Below are positions 8,791-17,546 of a stretch of 64,000 nucleotides of DNA, piece by piece. A model generated the notes under the pieces. It was not told where the DNA came from. It did no database searches and was given only the letters and a program-made list of their open reading frames with translations. This stretch comes from Rufibacter ruber (GTDB lineage: Bacteria; Bacteroidota; Bacteroidia; Cytophagales; Hymenobacteraceae): the NCBI RefSeq assembly GCF_001647275.1, contig NZ_LRMM01000010.1, positions 1-64,000 of the forward strand. Reading direction: 5' to 3'. The translations under genes were made by a program, and so were the position numbers. The number at the start of each line of letters is the position of its first letter. Position 1 is the stretch's first letter.

Positions 8791-9138
8791 TAGCTCCCGC
8801 TTCTTTTAAGTGTCTCAAGCAAATGGGGCTCTGATTAAATCAGCTTCTGCGAGGACCTGTTCAAACCTCTTCCTTGCTGGTTCCTGACAAAAATATAATC
8901 CCGTACTTTGCTAAGCTAAAAGGAAGCTTCAATCATAGACAAGAAGAGGGGCTACCAGGTAGATTCAACAACTACAGCGCCTACCTACTTCACATGTAAT
9001 TCACTTCTTCCAAAAACTAAAACTCATGGTACATGTGTCTGACAATGCCCAATTGTGCGATAGCGGGAATACCCTCTGATTCTATTATTTGGAATTAATT
9101 ATTGCCCGCTTTATAACCTTCAAGCTGCTGCTGGAACG

Positions 9139-9178
9139 CTGTTTTGGAGCTGTTTTCCTGAAAACAGGCCAAAAACAG
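9139..9178. repeat. HP40 palindrome copy
   Basis: Left arm CTGTTTTGGAGCTG, right arm CAGGCCAAAAACAG, centre TTTTCCTGAAAA. Three arm mismatches make it one of the more degenerate full-length copies. Confidence 0.8.
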
Positions 9179-9373
9179 AACTAGTGGTTTGATAGGTAAA
9201 TTTGAAATCAGGTAGTGGCAGCAGATAGTATTACTGGCGAAGAAGGGATCTATGCTCAATGACTCCTGAGCTCACGTGTGGTAACCGTATTAGGGCTAGA
9301 GAGACAGAACTTAAGAAGGTCTTATATCATCTCTGGCGCAAGCCTCTCTTTTACCTATGGGTGTGGTAACTTT

Positions 9374-9413
9374 CTGTTTTCGGGCTGTTTTTCAAAAAGT
9401 AGCCCAGAAACAG
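9374..9413. repeat. HP40 palindrome copy
   Basis: Left arm CTGTTTTCGGGCTG is the consensus. The right arm is TAGCCCAGAAACAG after an A-rich centre with AAAAAG, a right-arm variant shared with copies near 14976 and 28212. Confidence 0.85.
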
Positions 9414-9498
9414 AATTACAGGCAAAGCCTTCGCTGGCTATCTTTTGATAAAGCTGAACATGAGACTCTATATAGCATCAAAAAAACTAAAGGCAAAA

Positions 9499-9540
9499 AA
9501 AGAAGTCCCTCCAGTTTAAAACTGAAGGGACTTCTTTTTA
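9499..9540 (-). terminator. Terminator of the tRNA-Ser gene
   Basis: Read on the minus strand, a long stem (AGAAGTCCCT with AGGGACTTCT) encloses a second self-complementary part and ends in a T run. It begins 8 bp after the tRNA 3' end. It is also close to symmetric and could act on both strands. Confidence 0.75.
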
Positions 9541-9547
9541 AATGGAG

Positions 9548-9634
9548 CGGAGAGGGAGGGATTCGAACCCTCGATACCGTTACCAGTATACACACTTTCC
9601 AGGCGTGCTCGTTCGACCACTCTGACACCTCTCC
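9548..9634 (-). tRNA. tRNA-Ser (anticodon GGA)
   Basis: Read on the minus strand the 87-nt sequence has acceptor arms GGAGAGG and CCTCTCC, the anticodon loop CTGGAAA giving anticodon GGA, a long class II variable arm, and the T-arm GGTTCGAATCC. The discriminator base is G. The 3' CCA is not encoded (CTCC follows). It is a single gene with its own terminator. Confidence 0.95.
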
Positions 9635-9706
9635 GTGTTCACCTGTTTGGGAATGCGAAATAACGCAGAATAGATTTCTTTTACAAATAATAAAGCAAAA
9701 TTGAGG

Positions 9707-10780
9707 CTACTTTCTCGCCTTCATTTCTCCCCGCAGGTTCTGCTGCAGTAATTGAGCTGTTTTTTCTACACTTACATTTTGAGCCAGTACAAACATGAGC
9801 TTTGTGAGGGCAGCCTCTGTGCTGATATCGGCGCCGCCAATCACACCCATATCTTTCAGGTACTTGCTGGTTTCATATTCTCCTTGCCTCACCTCCCCTT
9901 CCTCACACTGGGAAACATTTAAAATAGTGATGCCACGGTGCACAGCGTCTTTCAGCAAATCTAAAAACCAGGGGTAGGTAGGGGCATTTCCGGCACCAAA
10001 CGTCTCCAATACAAGTCCTTTCAAGCCCTCAGAATTAAGGATAGCCTTCACAATGGCGGGAGTGATTCCTGGGAAAAGCTTCAAAACACCCACTCTGCTC
10101 TCTAAATCACCGTAAACGCGCAAGGGTTCTGCCGGGGGCGGCAGAATCATAGAGGGATTGAACTCTATATCAATGCCCGCCTGCGCCAACGGCGGATATT
10201 TACCGGAGTGAAAAGCATTGAAATGACGGCTTTCCACCTTCGTAGACCGGTTGCCACGCAATAAAACTGTGTTGAAGAAAATACAGACCTCTGGCACCAA
10301 AGGCCTCCCCATGCGCTGGGCTGAGGCAATCTCTAAGGCCGTTATCAAGTTACGGCGGGCATCAGTCCGCATTCTGCCAATAGGCACCTGGGCACCGGTG
10401 AAGATGACCGGTTTCCCCAGGTTCTCCAACAGAAAGCTAAGGGCAGAGGCACTGTAAGCCATGGTGTCAGTGCCGTGCAGAATAACGAACCCGTCATACT
10501 CATGGTAGTTCACCTGGATAAGCTGCGCCAGTTTCACCCAGTGCTCCACCCCCACATTAGAGGAGTCAATGGGTGGGTCAAGGCTTAACACGGTCAGCAT
10601 CACTTTGAACTGCCGCATCTCAGGCACCCGGTGTATCACTTCACTGAAATCAAACGGCACCAGCGATTCATCCTGCTTGTCAGAAACCATCCCGATGGTC
10701 CCTCCGGTATAGATGAGCAAGATAGAGGCCTCTGGGTGGCGGGGGGCGGCCGTGTTTATGTCAACCTTTAAAAACTTCAT
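9707..10780 (-). CDS. ansA: Type I (cytoplasmic) L-asparaginase
   Basis: Hydrolyses L-asparagine to aspartate and ammonia in the cytoplasm. The 357-residue product has the family nucleophile motif TGGTIG (Thr28 if started at 10780) and the second active-site motif HGTDT (Thr104, Asp105), with a later GAGNAP loop. No signal peptide is present, which fits type I. An upstream ATG at 10792 overlaps the tatD stop by 8 bp. The ATG at 10780 gives the usual family start MKFLKV. The gene is co-directional with tatD and almost touches it, so the two are likely co-transcribed. Confidence 0.92.
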   Translation of the reverse strand: MKFLKVDINTAAPRHPEASILLIYTGGTIGMVSDKQDESLVPFDFSEVIHRVPEMRQFKVMLTVLSLDPPIDSSNVGVEHWVKLAQLIQVNYHEYDGFVILHGTDTMAYSASALSFLLENLGKPVIFTGAQVPIGRMRTDARRNLITALEIASAQRMGRPLVPEVCIFFNTVLLRGNRSTKVESRHFNAFHSGKYPPLAQAGIDIEFNPSMILPPPAEPLRVYGDLESRVGVLKLFPGITPAIVKAILNSEGLKGLVLETFGAGNAPTYPWFLDLLKDAVHRGITILNVSQCEEGEVRQGEYETSKYLKDMGVIGGADISTEAALTKLMFVLAQNVSVEKTAQLLQQNLRGEMKARK

Positions 10781-10784
10781 TGTC

Positions 10785-11546
10785 TCAGGCAAATAAGTCT
10801 AGCGCATTGGCCGTAGTTGCCGTTGCCACCTCTTCTACTGTCATTGATTTGATTTCTGCTATGCGCTGGGCCACGTAGGGCAGGTAGGCCGGTTCATTTC
10901 GTTTGCCACGCCTGGGCACCGGTGCCAGATACGGGCTGTCGGTTTCCAGCACCAGGTGTTTCAGGTCAATTTGCTGTAACACCGGCTCCAGTCCGCCATT
11001 CTTAAACGTACTCACCCCGCCAATCCCGAGCAGGAAATTTACCCCCAGCACAGCCTGTGCCTCTTCTACCGTGCCTGAGAAGCAGTGAAAAATACCTCTC
11101 AGGGTGCCGTCTTGCTGCTCCTGCACAATTTCTAAGGTCTCTTGAAAGGCGTCTCTGGTGTGCAGAATGATGGGGCGCTGGTATTTCTTAGCCCAGCCAC
11201 ACTGCACCCGCAACGCCTCCCGCTGCTGGTCAAGTAATGATTTATCCCAGTAAAGGTCCAGGCCCGCCTCCCCTATTCCCTTAAAACTGCGGGTTTCCAG
11301 CCATTTTTCTATCACTGCCAGGTCTTTTTCAAACTCCTGCTTCACATAACACGGGTGCAGCCCTATCATGGCATGGCACCACGCATGCTTTTCCTCTACC
11401 TGCAACATGGCGTCAATGGAAGCCACATTAATATTGGGCATATAAACTTGTGTCACCTGGGCCGCTTGTGCCCGCTGCAGCATCTCCTCCCGGTCTTCAT
11501 CAAACTCTGGGGAGAAGACATGGGCGTGTGTATCTATAAAGGTCAT
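10785..11546 (-). CDS. tatD: TatD family metal-dependent hydrolase
   Basis: A 253-residue TIM-barrel hydrolase of the TatD DNase family. The metal-binding motif DTHAH lies at residues 5-9. GEAGLDLYWD, ILHTRDA, FHCFSGT and the C-terminal ETDSPYLAP with a following RRGKRNEP are all present. Members act as 3'-5' exonucleases or phosphodiesterases. Length is typical. It starts a two-gene unit with ansA. A -7 box lies at 11607-11614, and an HP40 palindrome occupies the space between that box and the start codon. Confidence 0.93.
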   Translation of the reverse strand: MTFIDTHAHVFSPEFDEDREEMLQRAQAAQVTQVYMPNINVASIDAMLQVEEKHAWCHAMIGLHPCYVKQEFEKDLAVIEKWLETRSFKGIGEAGLDLYWDKSLLDQQREALRVQCGWAKKYQRPIILHTRDAFQETLEIVQEQQDGTLRGIFHCFSGTVEEAQAVLGVNFLLGIGGVSTFKNGGLEPVLQQIDLKHLVLETDSPYLAPVPRRGKRNEPAYLPYVAQRIAEIKSMTVEEVATATTANALDLFA

Positions 11547-11565
11547 TTACTTCAATAACGAACGT

Positions 11566-11607
11566 GCTGTTTTTGGCCTGTTTTTCAGAAAACAGCTCAG
11601 AAACAGC
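11566..11607. repeat. HP40 palindrome copy in the tatD leader
   Basis: Left arm GCTGTTTTTGGCCTG and right arm CAGCTCAGAAACAGC around a TTTTTCAGAAAA centre. Its right end touches the tatD -7 box at 11607-11614, so transcripts should begin inside the palindrome. Confidence 0.85.
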
Positions 11608-11614
11608 AAAGATA
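11607..11614 (-). promoter_or_regulatory. -7 promoter box of tatD-ansA
   Basis: TATCTTTG on the minus strand is a perfect TAnnTTTG box 61 bp before the tatD ATG. No clear -33 TTTG was found. Confidence 0.5.
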
Positions 11615-11635
11615 ATGCATTCTACCGGCAGAAGG

Positions 11636-12727
11636 TTAATATTGTCTGCCCTTCCATCTGATCTTGGTAGGAAGGAAGAAGTAAACAATTAAAACCAGCG
11701 AGGTAAAGAGCAGGTACAGCTCCAGGAGAAACAGATCCCTCCCCTGAACCTTCCAATGCACCCGCTGGCAACAGAAAGATACAAAAACCGACTGCAGCAG
11801 AAGCTTTGCTGCAAAGACACCCCCCCAGACGGCCCAACCCGCATGCAGGAAGAAAGGGACCCACACGGGATAATACGAGGAGTGAAAAATGAAGAGCAGC
11901 AGCATGTACCAGGGCAGTTTTACAGAACCCCGCATCCAGCGCCGCCGCTGGTTAAAAAAGTCATTCAGGTTTCCAATCGGTTTAGAAAGGGCTAGCGCCG
12001 AGGGGCTGTAAACATGGGCGGTCTGGAAACCGGCCGCGGTTATTTCCTTGTGCAGTTGCACATCTTCTGTAATAGAGAAAGGGATTCCCTCAAAACCACC
12101 TACCTGTTCATAGGCCTCCCGGGTCACCAGCATGTTATTCCCCATGGTAGAAACAGAGACGCCCCTGTCTGCCACCACCTGCATCAGCCCCAGATTATAG
12201 AGCCAGTCAAGTGCCTGAAGCCGCTCAAAGAGGGAATGGCCCTTAGTGGTGGTGATTCCCGTCACTATGCCTGTGGTAGGGGTAAGCCGTTGCAAAAGCG
12301 TATGCACCCACTGCGGCGGCACCTCAATGTCTGCATCAGTAATGAAAAAGAACTCAGAGGTAGCTCTTTTTGCCAACTGGGCCAACACATTGGCCTTTCC
12401 TTTGGTACCGGCCATGTCATAGGAGATGGGAACACAGGTGACGTACGGTTTGCCCAGGCTGTACTGCTCTACCAGAGAACGGGTGTTGTCTTGGGAGCGG
12501 TCATCGCCTACCAGTACTTCCAGCTTATCTTTGGGGTAAGCCAGCCGGTCAATGGCGGCCAGGCAGGTTAAGATATGCTCCTGTTCATTTCTGGCAGCAA
12601 TCAGAATACTTACTGGGGGGAATTCTTGCGCGGCAGAGCTTTCTGGGGGTGCCCTGAAGACCCAGAGCAGCAGCAACAGCAGAAAAACAAAAAGGTACAG
12701 CGTTAGAAAGCCAATAGAAAACAGCAT
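11636..12727 (-). CDS. Membrane-anchored glycosyltransferase, family 2
   Basis: A 363-residue processive-type GT-A glycosyltransferase. One N-terminal membrane helix (about residues 3-24) is followed by the catalytic domain with PVSILIAARNE, VGDDRSQD, TDADIEVP (DxD-type metal site) and the QRRRWMRGS motif that binds the growing chain. Two or three C-terminal membrane helices follow. The donor sugar is unknown. Only 3 bp separate it from the NodB-type deacetylase, so the pair probably work on one polysaccharide or glycolipid. Confidence 0.88.
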   Translation of the reverse strand: MLFSIGFLTLYLFVFLLLLLLWVFRAPPESSAAQEFPPVSILIAARNEQEHILTCLAAIDRLAYPKDKLEVLVGDDRSQDNTRSLVEQYSLGKPYVTCVPISYDMAGTKGKANVLAQLAKRATSEFFFITDADIEVPPQWVHTLLQRLTPTTGIVTGITTTKGHSLFERLQALDWLYNLGLMQVVADRGVSVSTMGNNMLVTREAYEQVGGFEGIPFSITEDVQLHKEITAAGFQTAHVYSPSALALSKPIGNLNDFFNQRRRWMRGSVKLPWYMLLLFIFHSSYYPVWVPFFLHAGWAVWGGVFAAKLLLQSVFVSFCCQRVHWKVQGRDLFLLELYLLFTSLVLIVYFFLPTKIRWKGRQY

Positions 12728-12730
12728 CTG

Positions 12731-13360
12731 CTACAGGGTTTTGAACGAGTAGCCCAGTGAGGTGAAGTGCTGCAGCAAGCGGGGCAATACATACCGCAGA
12801 TTCTTTTCTGCTTTCAGGCTATCATGCATCACTACTATAGAACCCGGCTTGATGGAGGCAATTGACCTGCTAAGGCATTCTTCTGCCGGCAAGGACGCGT
12901 CAAAATCATAGGTAAGGCTGCTCCACATCACCACTTGGTACTCAGGTTGAAGCTTACGCAGATGCGCGAAGGTGAGTTGGCCGTGGGGCGGCCTGAAGAG
13001 CTTCTCTGCTGCCGGGGCCCCTGCCCTTTCAAGGGCCTGTTGGCATTGCTGCACCTCCTGGCCATACGTCTCCACCCGGTTCTTCCAGGCCTGCACATGA
13101 TGATATGTGTGGTTTCCCACCCTGTGACCCGCAGCCAGTACTCTTTTTGCTATCTCAGGATACCGCTCCACATTGTCGCCCACCCAAAAAAAAGTGGCTT
13201 TTGCGTGATATTGGTCCAGCTGCCCCAGCACAAAGTCTGTCACCTCTGGAATGGGGCCATCATCAAAGGTGAGAAAAATGACCTTTTCCTGCACAGATTT
13301 CTTCCACCAGATCCTTGGGAAAAGCCACCTCAACAATGCCGGAGTCTGGTGAAACCTCAT
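12731..13360 (-). CDS. Polysaccharide deacetylase (NodB domain)
   Basis: A 209-residue carbohydrate esterase family 4 protein, which removes N-acetyl groups from polysaccharides such as chitin-like or peptidoglycan chains. The metal-binding motifs TFDDG (near residue 32) and HTYHH (near residue 83) and the later RPPHGQ motif are present. It has no clear signal peptide, although a few basic residues and a short hydrophobic stretch are at the N-terminus. It probably shares a transcript with the following glycosyltransferase. Confidence 0.88.
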   Translation of the reverse strand: MRFHQTPALLRWLFPRIWWKKSVQEKVIFLTFDDGPIPEVTDFVLGQLDQYHAKATFFWVGDNVERYPEIAKRVLAAGHRVGNHTYHHVQAWKNRVETYGQEVQQCQQALERAGAPAAEKLFRPPHGQLTFAHLRKLQPEYQVVMWSSLTYDFDASLPAEECLSRSIASIKPGSIVVMHDSLKAEKNLRYVLPRLLQHFTSLGYSFKTL

Positions 13361-13415
13361 TTCTTAGTTGTTGTTGTCTCTCAATCTGCTACAGAAGCAC
13401 TACGCCGTTCGGCAT

Positions 13416-13455
13416 CCTGTTTTCGGGCTGTTTTTCTGAAAACAGCGAAAACAGG
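13416..13455. repeat. HP40 palindrome copy
   Basis: Left arm is the consensus CTGTTTTCGGGCTG. The right arm is CAGCGAAAACAG, two bases short (CC lost). The copy at 18360 has the mirror-image loss in its left arm. Confidence 0.85.
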
Positions 13456-13470
13456 AAAGCAAAGAATGAA

Positions 13471-14700
13471 TTATTTAAACCGACATGAAAGGAGCGTGAT
13501 GTCATCATGGAACGAGTTGCCGCTGTTGTAGGCATTAATCTCCTGCAGCAACTGGGTATGGATGTTGCGGGAACTTACAAAGCGGCAGCATTGCAGAAAC
13601 TTGATGGTATTCTCTACGCCAAACTCATCCTCCTCCTGGTTAAAAACCTCGGTCAGGCCGTCTGTGTAGCAAAAGACGAATGACTGCGGCGGCACAGGCA
13701 CTTTGGTCACCTTCAAAAATGGGAGAACGTCAAAAATGCCCAGCATGGTACACCCTTCCTCCAACAGCTGATACGTGTTGTTTTCATAAAGAAGAATAGA
13801 GGCGTTGTGCCCGGCATTCACATAACTCAGCTCACGGGTGGTTCGGTTGTAAATGCCCAGAAAGCAGGTGATGAATTTCTCTGCCACCGCATTGCGGTAG
13901 ATGAGGTCATTCAGCTCAGAGACAATGGTGTCCAGGTTGGTGGTTTGCCGTAAAATGGTACGCAGGCCGGCCTGGAAGTTAGACATCAACAACGAGGCAG
14001 GCACTCCCTTGCCAGAAACATCTGCCACACAGAAAAGAAACTGGTCTTTGTCAATGGGGATGTAGTCATAGTAATCTCCGCCTATAGAAGAATGCGGAAT
14101 ATAGGTGGCATGTACAGAAACCTGCTGGTTGTTGGGCAGCGACTTGGGGAACAGCATGTTCTGCACTTCGCGCGCAATCTCCACTTCTTTTCTCACTGCT
14201 TCCTGGGCCAACCGCTGCCTTTCCAGCCTTCGGTTCTCCATGGCCACCAGAATGATGTTGCTCAGCGTCTGTACAAAGCTCAGGGCCCCCAGGGTGGTAT
14301 AATAGGCATGCACGTTCCCAATCATCACAAAGGCCAGTATCCTGCTATTGTGTATAATGGGTATGACGGTTTCAAAGTCATGCCACCGGCGGTCAATGTT
14401 GAGTTTTGACAGAGACGTGATTTCCCGCAGCTCTGCTATCTCCTGCGGAAGCGCAAGTTCCCTGAAGTTGTAGTCTGTGCCAAAACAGACCTTGCACTCC
14501 CATTGCTCGTCTAGCAGAAACAGCGAGAGGCGCCGTATGTTCAACTGGGCCAGCAGGGTGAAATGGTAAATCTTATAAAGAGCTTCTTCAGGCAGATTGT
14601 TATTGATAGCCTTTGTGATCTCCAGCAGAGCCGCCAATTCCAGCTTCTTCAGGTTCAACTCTTGCTCTACTGTGGGGAACTTCAATTCTGACATTGACAA
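13471..14700 (-). CDS. PP2C-type (SpoIIE/RsbU family) protein serine phosphatase with N-terminal sensor domain
   Basis: A 409-residue cytoplasmic signalling phosphatase. Residues about 20-170 form a GAF-like sensor domain, followed by a short coiled coil (RQRLAQEAVRKEVEIAREVQ) that leads into the catalytic domain. Metal-binding motifs IGGDYYDYI, VADVSGKGVPASLLM and CYTDGLTE are intact. Such proteins usually reverse the phosphorylation of an anti-sigma antagonist; no partner kinase or antagonist is encoded nearby. An alternative start lies two codons further in. Confidence 0.9.
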   Translation of the reverse strand: MSMSELKFPTVEQELNLKKLELAALLEITKAINNNLPEEALYKIYHFTLLAQLNIRRLSLFLLDEQWECKVCFGTDYNFRELALPQEIAELREITSLSKLNIDRRWHDFETVIPIIHNSRILAFVMIGNVHAYYTTLGALSFVQTLSNIILVAMENRRLERQRLAQEAVRKEVEIAREVQNMLFPKSLPNNQQVSVHATYIPHSSIGGDYYDYIPIDKDQFLFCVADVSGKGVPASLLMSNFQAGLRTILRQTTNLDTIVSELNDLIYRNAVAEKFITCFLGIYNRTTRELSYVNAGHNASILLYENNTYQLLEEGCTMLGIFDVLPFLKVTKVPVPPQSFVFCYTDGLTEVFNQEEDEFGVENTIKFLQCCRFVSSRNIHTQLLQEINAYNSGNSFHDDITLLSCRFK

Positions 14701-15148
14701 CTGCCGTTTTCTTGAATTTATCTTATCTGGGTGCTATAGCAAATCAAAAGGCAATTTAACTAAAAGACCCGGGATTGCTAAGAGTACTCACCTTCATCTG
14801 AAACACCTGAACTAAAAAAAAGTTATCTGATCAACCGCCCCTGCAGGAAAGGCCTGCCCTAAGTGTTTATTTTTGTTTAAATTTTTAGGCTGAACGGGCA
14901 AACAGGAAGGTTCTTAAAGTTATCTCATAAATGCCTGATCAGGGAGAAAGGTTCTGCGCAGGCAGGAACTTCTCTCTGTTTTTGGCTTGTTTTCCTGAAA
15001 GTAGGCTAAAAACAGAAAAACATGTTTCAAACCTTCTGCTTATGAAAGGCTACGTTTTACCAGGTCAGAGCCAGGGAGCAGCCAGCGGCAAGCAAAAAGA
15101 GAACTGATTCCTGCCGGGCATTGCCATCGCCAAGGCAATTAACAGCTG
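14701..15148. other. Intergenic region with one HP40 copy
   Basis: No coding frame was supported in these 448 bp. The HP40 at 14976 is the only named structure. The region separates the phosphatase from the small three-gene membrane/glycosyltransferase unit, all on the minus strand. Confidence 0.6.
14976..15015. repeat. HP40 palindrome copy
   Basis: Left arm CTGTTTTTGGCTTG, right arm TAGGCTAAAAACAG after GAAAG. The GTAG variant at the start of the right arm recurs in copies near 9374 and 28212. Confidence 0.8.
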
Positions 15149-15406
15149 TTATAAAGTATTGTGCGAAAGCAGGCCCGCTTTGGTGGCTAAGAAAAAATAC
15201 CGGTGCCCCTCTACCTCAAAATGTCCGGGGTCATACGGTACCTCTGTGTCCTGGTCTGGGAACAGGCACTTAACGTAATTCATACTGATGAGCCCTCTTA
15301 GCGCCTCCCGGAGTTCCCCCTCTGGCATCTCCAGCTTTTGCTGAAGTTCCTGAAAGGAAGTCACAAAGTAAAGCTCGTCTAAAATATCAAATTCCTGATC
15401 TGTCAT
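15149..15406 (-). CDS. Small conserved protein with winged-helix character
   Basis: An 85-residue protein. Residues 1-50 (FDILDELYFVTSFQELQQKL, then GELREALRGLISMNYVK) look like a winged-helix DNA-binding fold; this is an inference from the helix pattern. The remainder, with GHFEVEGHRYFFLATKAGLLSH, resembles the wing and a C-terminal tail. It overlaps the upstream glycosyltransferase stop by 4 bp (ATGA), so it is translationally coupled to it. I cannot name a family. Confidence 0.7.
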   Translation of the reverse strand: MTDQEFDILDELYFVTSFQELQQKLEMPEGELREALRGLISMNYVKCLFPDQDTEVPYDPGHFEVEGHRYFFLATKAGLLSHNTL

Positions 15407-16539
15407 GATGATTCGTGTTCACGCCCCTTCCACCGGTACCTTCCCTTTAAGCCAGATAAGGCGGTATACAGCACATACGGCACATAAACTACCTGTAGCA
15501 AAGGGATGAGCGAAAATAGCCTGTTTTTCTGAAAGAAGGGCAAAACTGAACTGAAAAGAAGCAGGTCTGGCCCCAGTTTCACTAGCAAGCAAAGGGCAAA
15601 AAACCACCAGCTCCAAATGTTTGCCACGGCCATAAAGAAGGCGAACCAAAGAAGTAGGTTGGCTCCCGCCACTAAGACTGCCAACACTTTAGGCCCCCAC
15701 GCTTCATAGTGCTGCCACTTGCTGGCCCACCGTACCCGCTGGTGAATAAATTGGCTCAGGCGGGAGGCGGGGGCGGTTTTCACAACTGCATTTTCCGCTT
15801 TTAAAAAAACAGCCCGCTTTGGGTACTTCTGCTGTATTTTGTGGAGCAGGAATTCGTCATCGCCTGAAGGCACGTGTTCATTCCCCTTAAAACCATTCAC
15901 TCCGTAAAAAGCGTCTTTTTCATACGCCAGGTTGGCCCCGTTGCACATGGTGGGCCTGCCCATCTGCAGGGTGGCAGCCCCTACTCCTATCAACGCTGAA
16001 AACTCCAGCGCCTGTAAATTCTGAAAGAGATTCTGGCAGGGTGACAATGCTACCGGGCCGCAGATGATCTTAGGGTTCTCCCGCTGCTTTAATTGGTTAA
16101 GCAGCGCCAGCCAGGAAGGGTGTAGCCTGCAATCGCCGTCAGTACAAGCAATCCACTCGCCTTTCGCTGCTTTGATTCCCGCCTCCACGGCGCCCTTTTT
16201 CTGCCTGACTCCCGGAAAAGAGGCCAGGTTCAGGACTGAAAGCCTCAATTGTGTCTGCTGCTGAAACTGCTCTACCTGCCGTACAGTGTCATCTTCTGAA
16301 TGGTCATCTACTACAATTACCTCAAAAGCTGATGCCGGATACTGCTGCCGTTCCAGATCTCCCAGGAGCTGTACAATATGGGTGGCCTCGTTTCTAACCG
16401 GAATAATGACAGAGAAGAAAACTGTGGGCACGTCCTGCCCCGTTTCCACTGTAGGGATTCTCCGCCAACTGATCCAGCAAACCACCAGGCACACGCCATA
16501 CGCCAGTACCACCAGCAAAGACAGTAGTTGCAGAATCAA
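15403..16539 (-). CDS. Glycosyltransferase family 2 with membrane segments
   Basis: A 378-residue GT-A enzyme. An N-terminal membrane helix (residues 2-24) is followed by FSVIIPVRNEATHI, VVDDHSEDDT, TDGDCRLHP (metal site), PSGDDEFLL and QRVRWASKWQHY, the normal order for a processive glycosyltransferase, and then by two or three C-terminal helices. The gene overlaps its neighbours by 4 bp at both ends, forming a three-gene operon with the membrane protein upstream and the small winged-helix-like protein downstream. Confidence 0.88.
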   Translation of the reverse strand: MILQLLSLLVVLAYGVCLVVCWISWRRIPTVETGQDVPTVFFSVIIPVRNEATHIVQLLGDLERQQYPASAFEVIVVDDHSEDDTVRQVEQFQQQTQLRLSVLNLASFPGVRQKKGAVEAGIKAAKGEWIACTDGDCRLHPSWLALLNQLKQRENPKIICGPVALSPCQNLFQNLQALEFSALIGVGAATLQMGRPTMCNGANLAYEKDAFYGVNGFKGNEHVPSGDDEFLLHKIQQKYPKRAVFLKAENAVVKTAPASRLSQFIHQRVRWASKWQHYEAWGPKVLAVLVAGANLLLWFAFFMAVANIWSWWFFALCLLVKLGPDLLLFSSVLPFFQKNRLFSLIPLLQVVYVPYVLYTALSGLKGRYRWKGREHESS

Positions 16540-17546
16540 CGGGTTCTGAAAAATTTAAGAGGTAACACAAAAACCAACCCTATGACACTGGGCAAGGCTA
16601 TATTGAGCGCCCACAGAGATAGGCTGGCCCCTAATACCAGCATTGTATCTTGCCCCATCAGTCCAAAAAAATGCATGGCACTGAGTTCACGCATCCCAAT
16701 GTCTGCCAAGGCGTTGATAGAGGGCACCAGCGACTTCATCAGAAACGTTCCGGCAACTCCCCAAATGTACTGCTCCATGCTAAGTTGTACCCCAAATGCC
16801 CACAACAACGCCACAAACTGGGTCATGAAAACCAGGTACCTCACCAGTGACAGCCAAAGCACCTGCACCAGCTCTTGCGCAGAATACTGCCCCACCACGG
16901 CAAAATAATGCACCCACCGCCTCAGGTATGGCACACGGTCCAGCAGAGAGACCGCCCATTTGAAACTGAACAGCAGGGCTAGCGCCCAGCTGTTCGCCAT
17001 CAGTAACCCCAGGGCAATAGACAACCCCAGCGGCGAGGCCAACGGCAGGTAATATTGGTAAATAAAATATGCCAGCGCAGCAGAACCAATGAAAACAGTG
17101 GCAAATAACTGGCAAAGCCTTCCCAGCAGAATGGCCCCTATGGCATCTGCCCGGTTCTGTTGTTGCATGGTGAGAATGCGGCCGGCATAGTCGCCCACGC
17201 GGTTGGGGGTGATAAAGCCGAGCGTAAGCCCCACCAGCACCGCCCGGTACGCCTTCAGAAAGGAGATTCTTTCAATTTTTGAGGAGAGATACTGCCATTT
17301 ATATGCTTCGGCGCCCCAGTTGACCGGCAGGAGCCCTGCCGCCAGCAGCACCGCCGGCCAGCCCCGGTGCCAAACCAGCTGTAAGGTCTGAACAGAAAAC
17401 GCCGTGTTGGTGCTGGCATCGTGCACAGCCTGACGCAGATAGTAAAGGGTTAAGGCAAATACGAACAATTTTCCCACCCACACCAAGATGCGTCTGGATA
17501 ACCGGATGTTGCCGGATTGTTCGTAATTTTGCACTTTATGATTCAT
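16536..17546 (-). CDS. Integral membrane protein of the lysylphosphatidylglycerol synthase TM-domain / UPF0104 family
   Basis: A 336-residue multi-pass protein with about seven to eight membrane helices. The motifs GLTLGFITPNRVGDYAGR and a C-terminal MKSLVPSINALADIGMRE match the UPF0104/LPG-synthase membrane domain. The soluble aminoacyl-transferase domain of MprF is absent. Its function is not established; its place in front of a glycosyltransferase suggests lipid or glycan flipping. The start at 17546 overlaps the 5' end of ruvC by 9 bp on the opposite strand, so a start further in is possible. Confidence 0.82.
   Translation of the reverse strand: MNHKVQNYEQSGNIRLSRRILVWVGKLFVFALTLYYLRQAVHDASTNTAFSVQTLQLVWHRGWPAVLLAAGLLPVNWGAEAYKWQYLSSKIERISFLKAYRAVLVGLTLGFITPNRVGDYAGRILTMQQQNRADAIGAILLGRLCQLFATVFIGSAALAYFIYQYYLPLASPLGLSIALGLLMANSWALALLFSFKWAVSLLDRVPYLRRWVHYFAVVGQYSAQELVQVLWLSLVRYLVFMTQFVALLWAFGVQLSMEQYIWGVAGTFLMKSLVPSINALADIGMRELSAMHFFGLMGQDTMLVLGASLSLWALNIALPSVIGLVFVLPLKFFRTR
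17524..17531 (+). promoter_or_regulatory. -7 promoter box of ruvC
   Basis: TAATTTTG is a perfect TAnnTTTG box whose last base is 7 bp before the ruvC ATG at 17538. The transcript would be leaderless or nearly so. The box lies inside the 5' end of the divergent membrane protein gene. Confidence 0.5.

Larger units (their letters stand above)
8791..9498. other. Long intergenic region with two HP40 copies
   Basis: About 700 bp between the peptide gene terminator and the tRNA terminator. No open frame here has coding character. Two HP40 palindromes are the only structure I can name. One open frame crosses the second HP40 and runs into the tRNA on the other strand, so it is not a gene. Confidence 0.6.

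Noticed and set aside
9357-9704. Open frame with FRAVFQKVAQKQ-like sequence
   Set aside because: The peptide is the translation of an HP40 copy, and the frame then runs antisense through the tRNA-Ser gene. It is not a gene.
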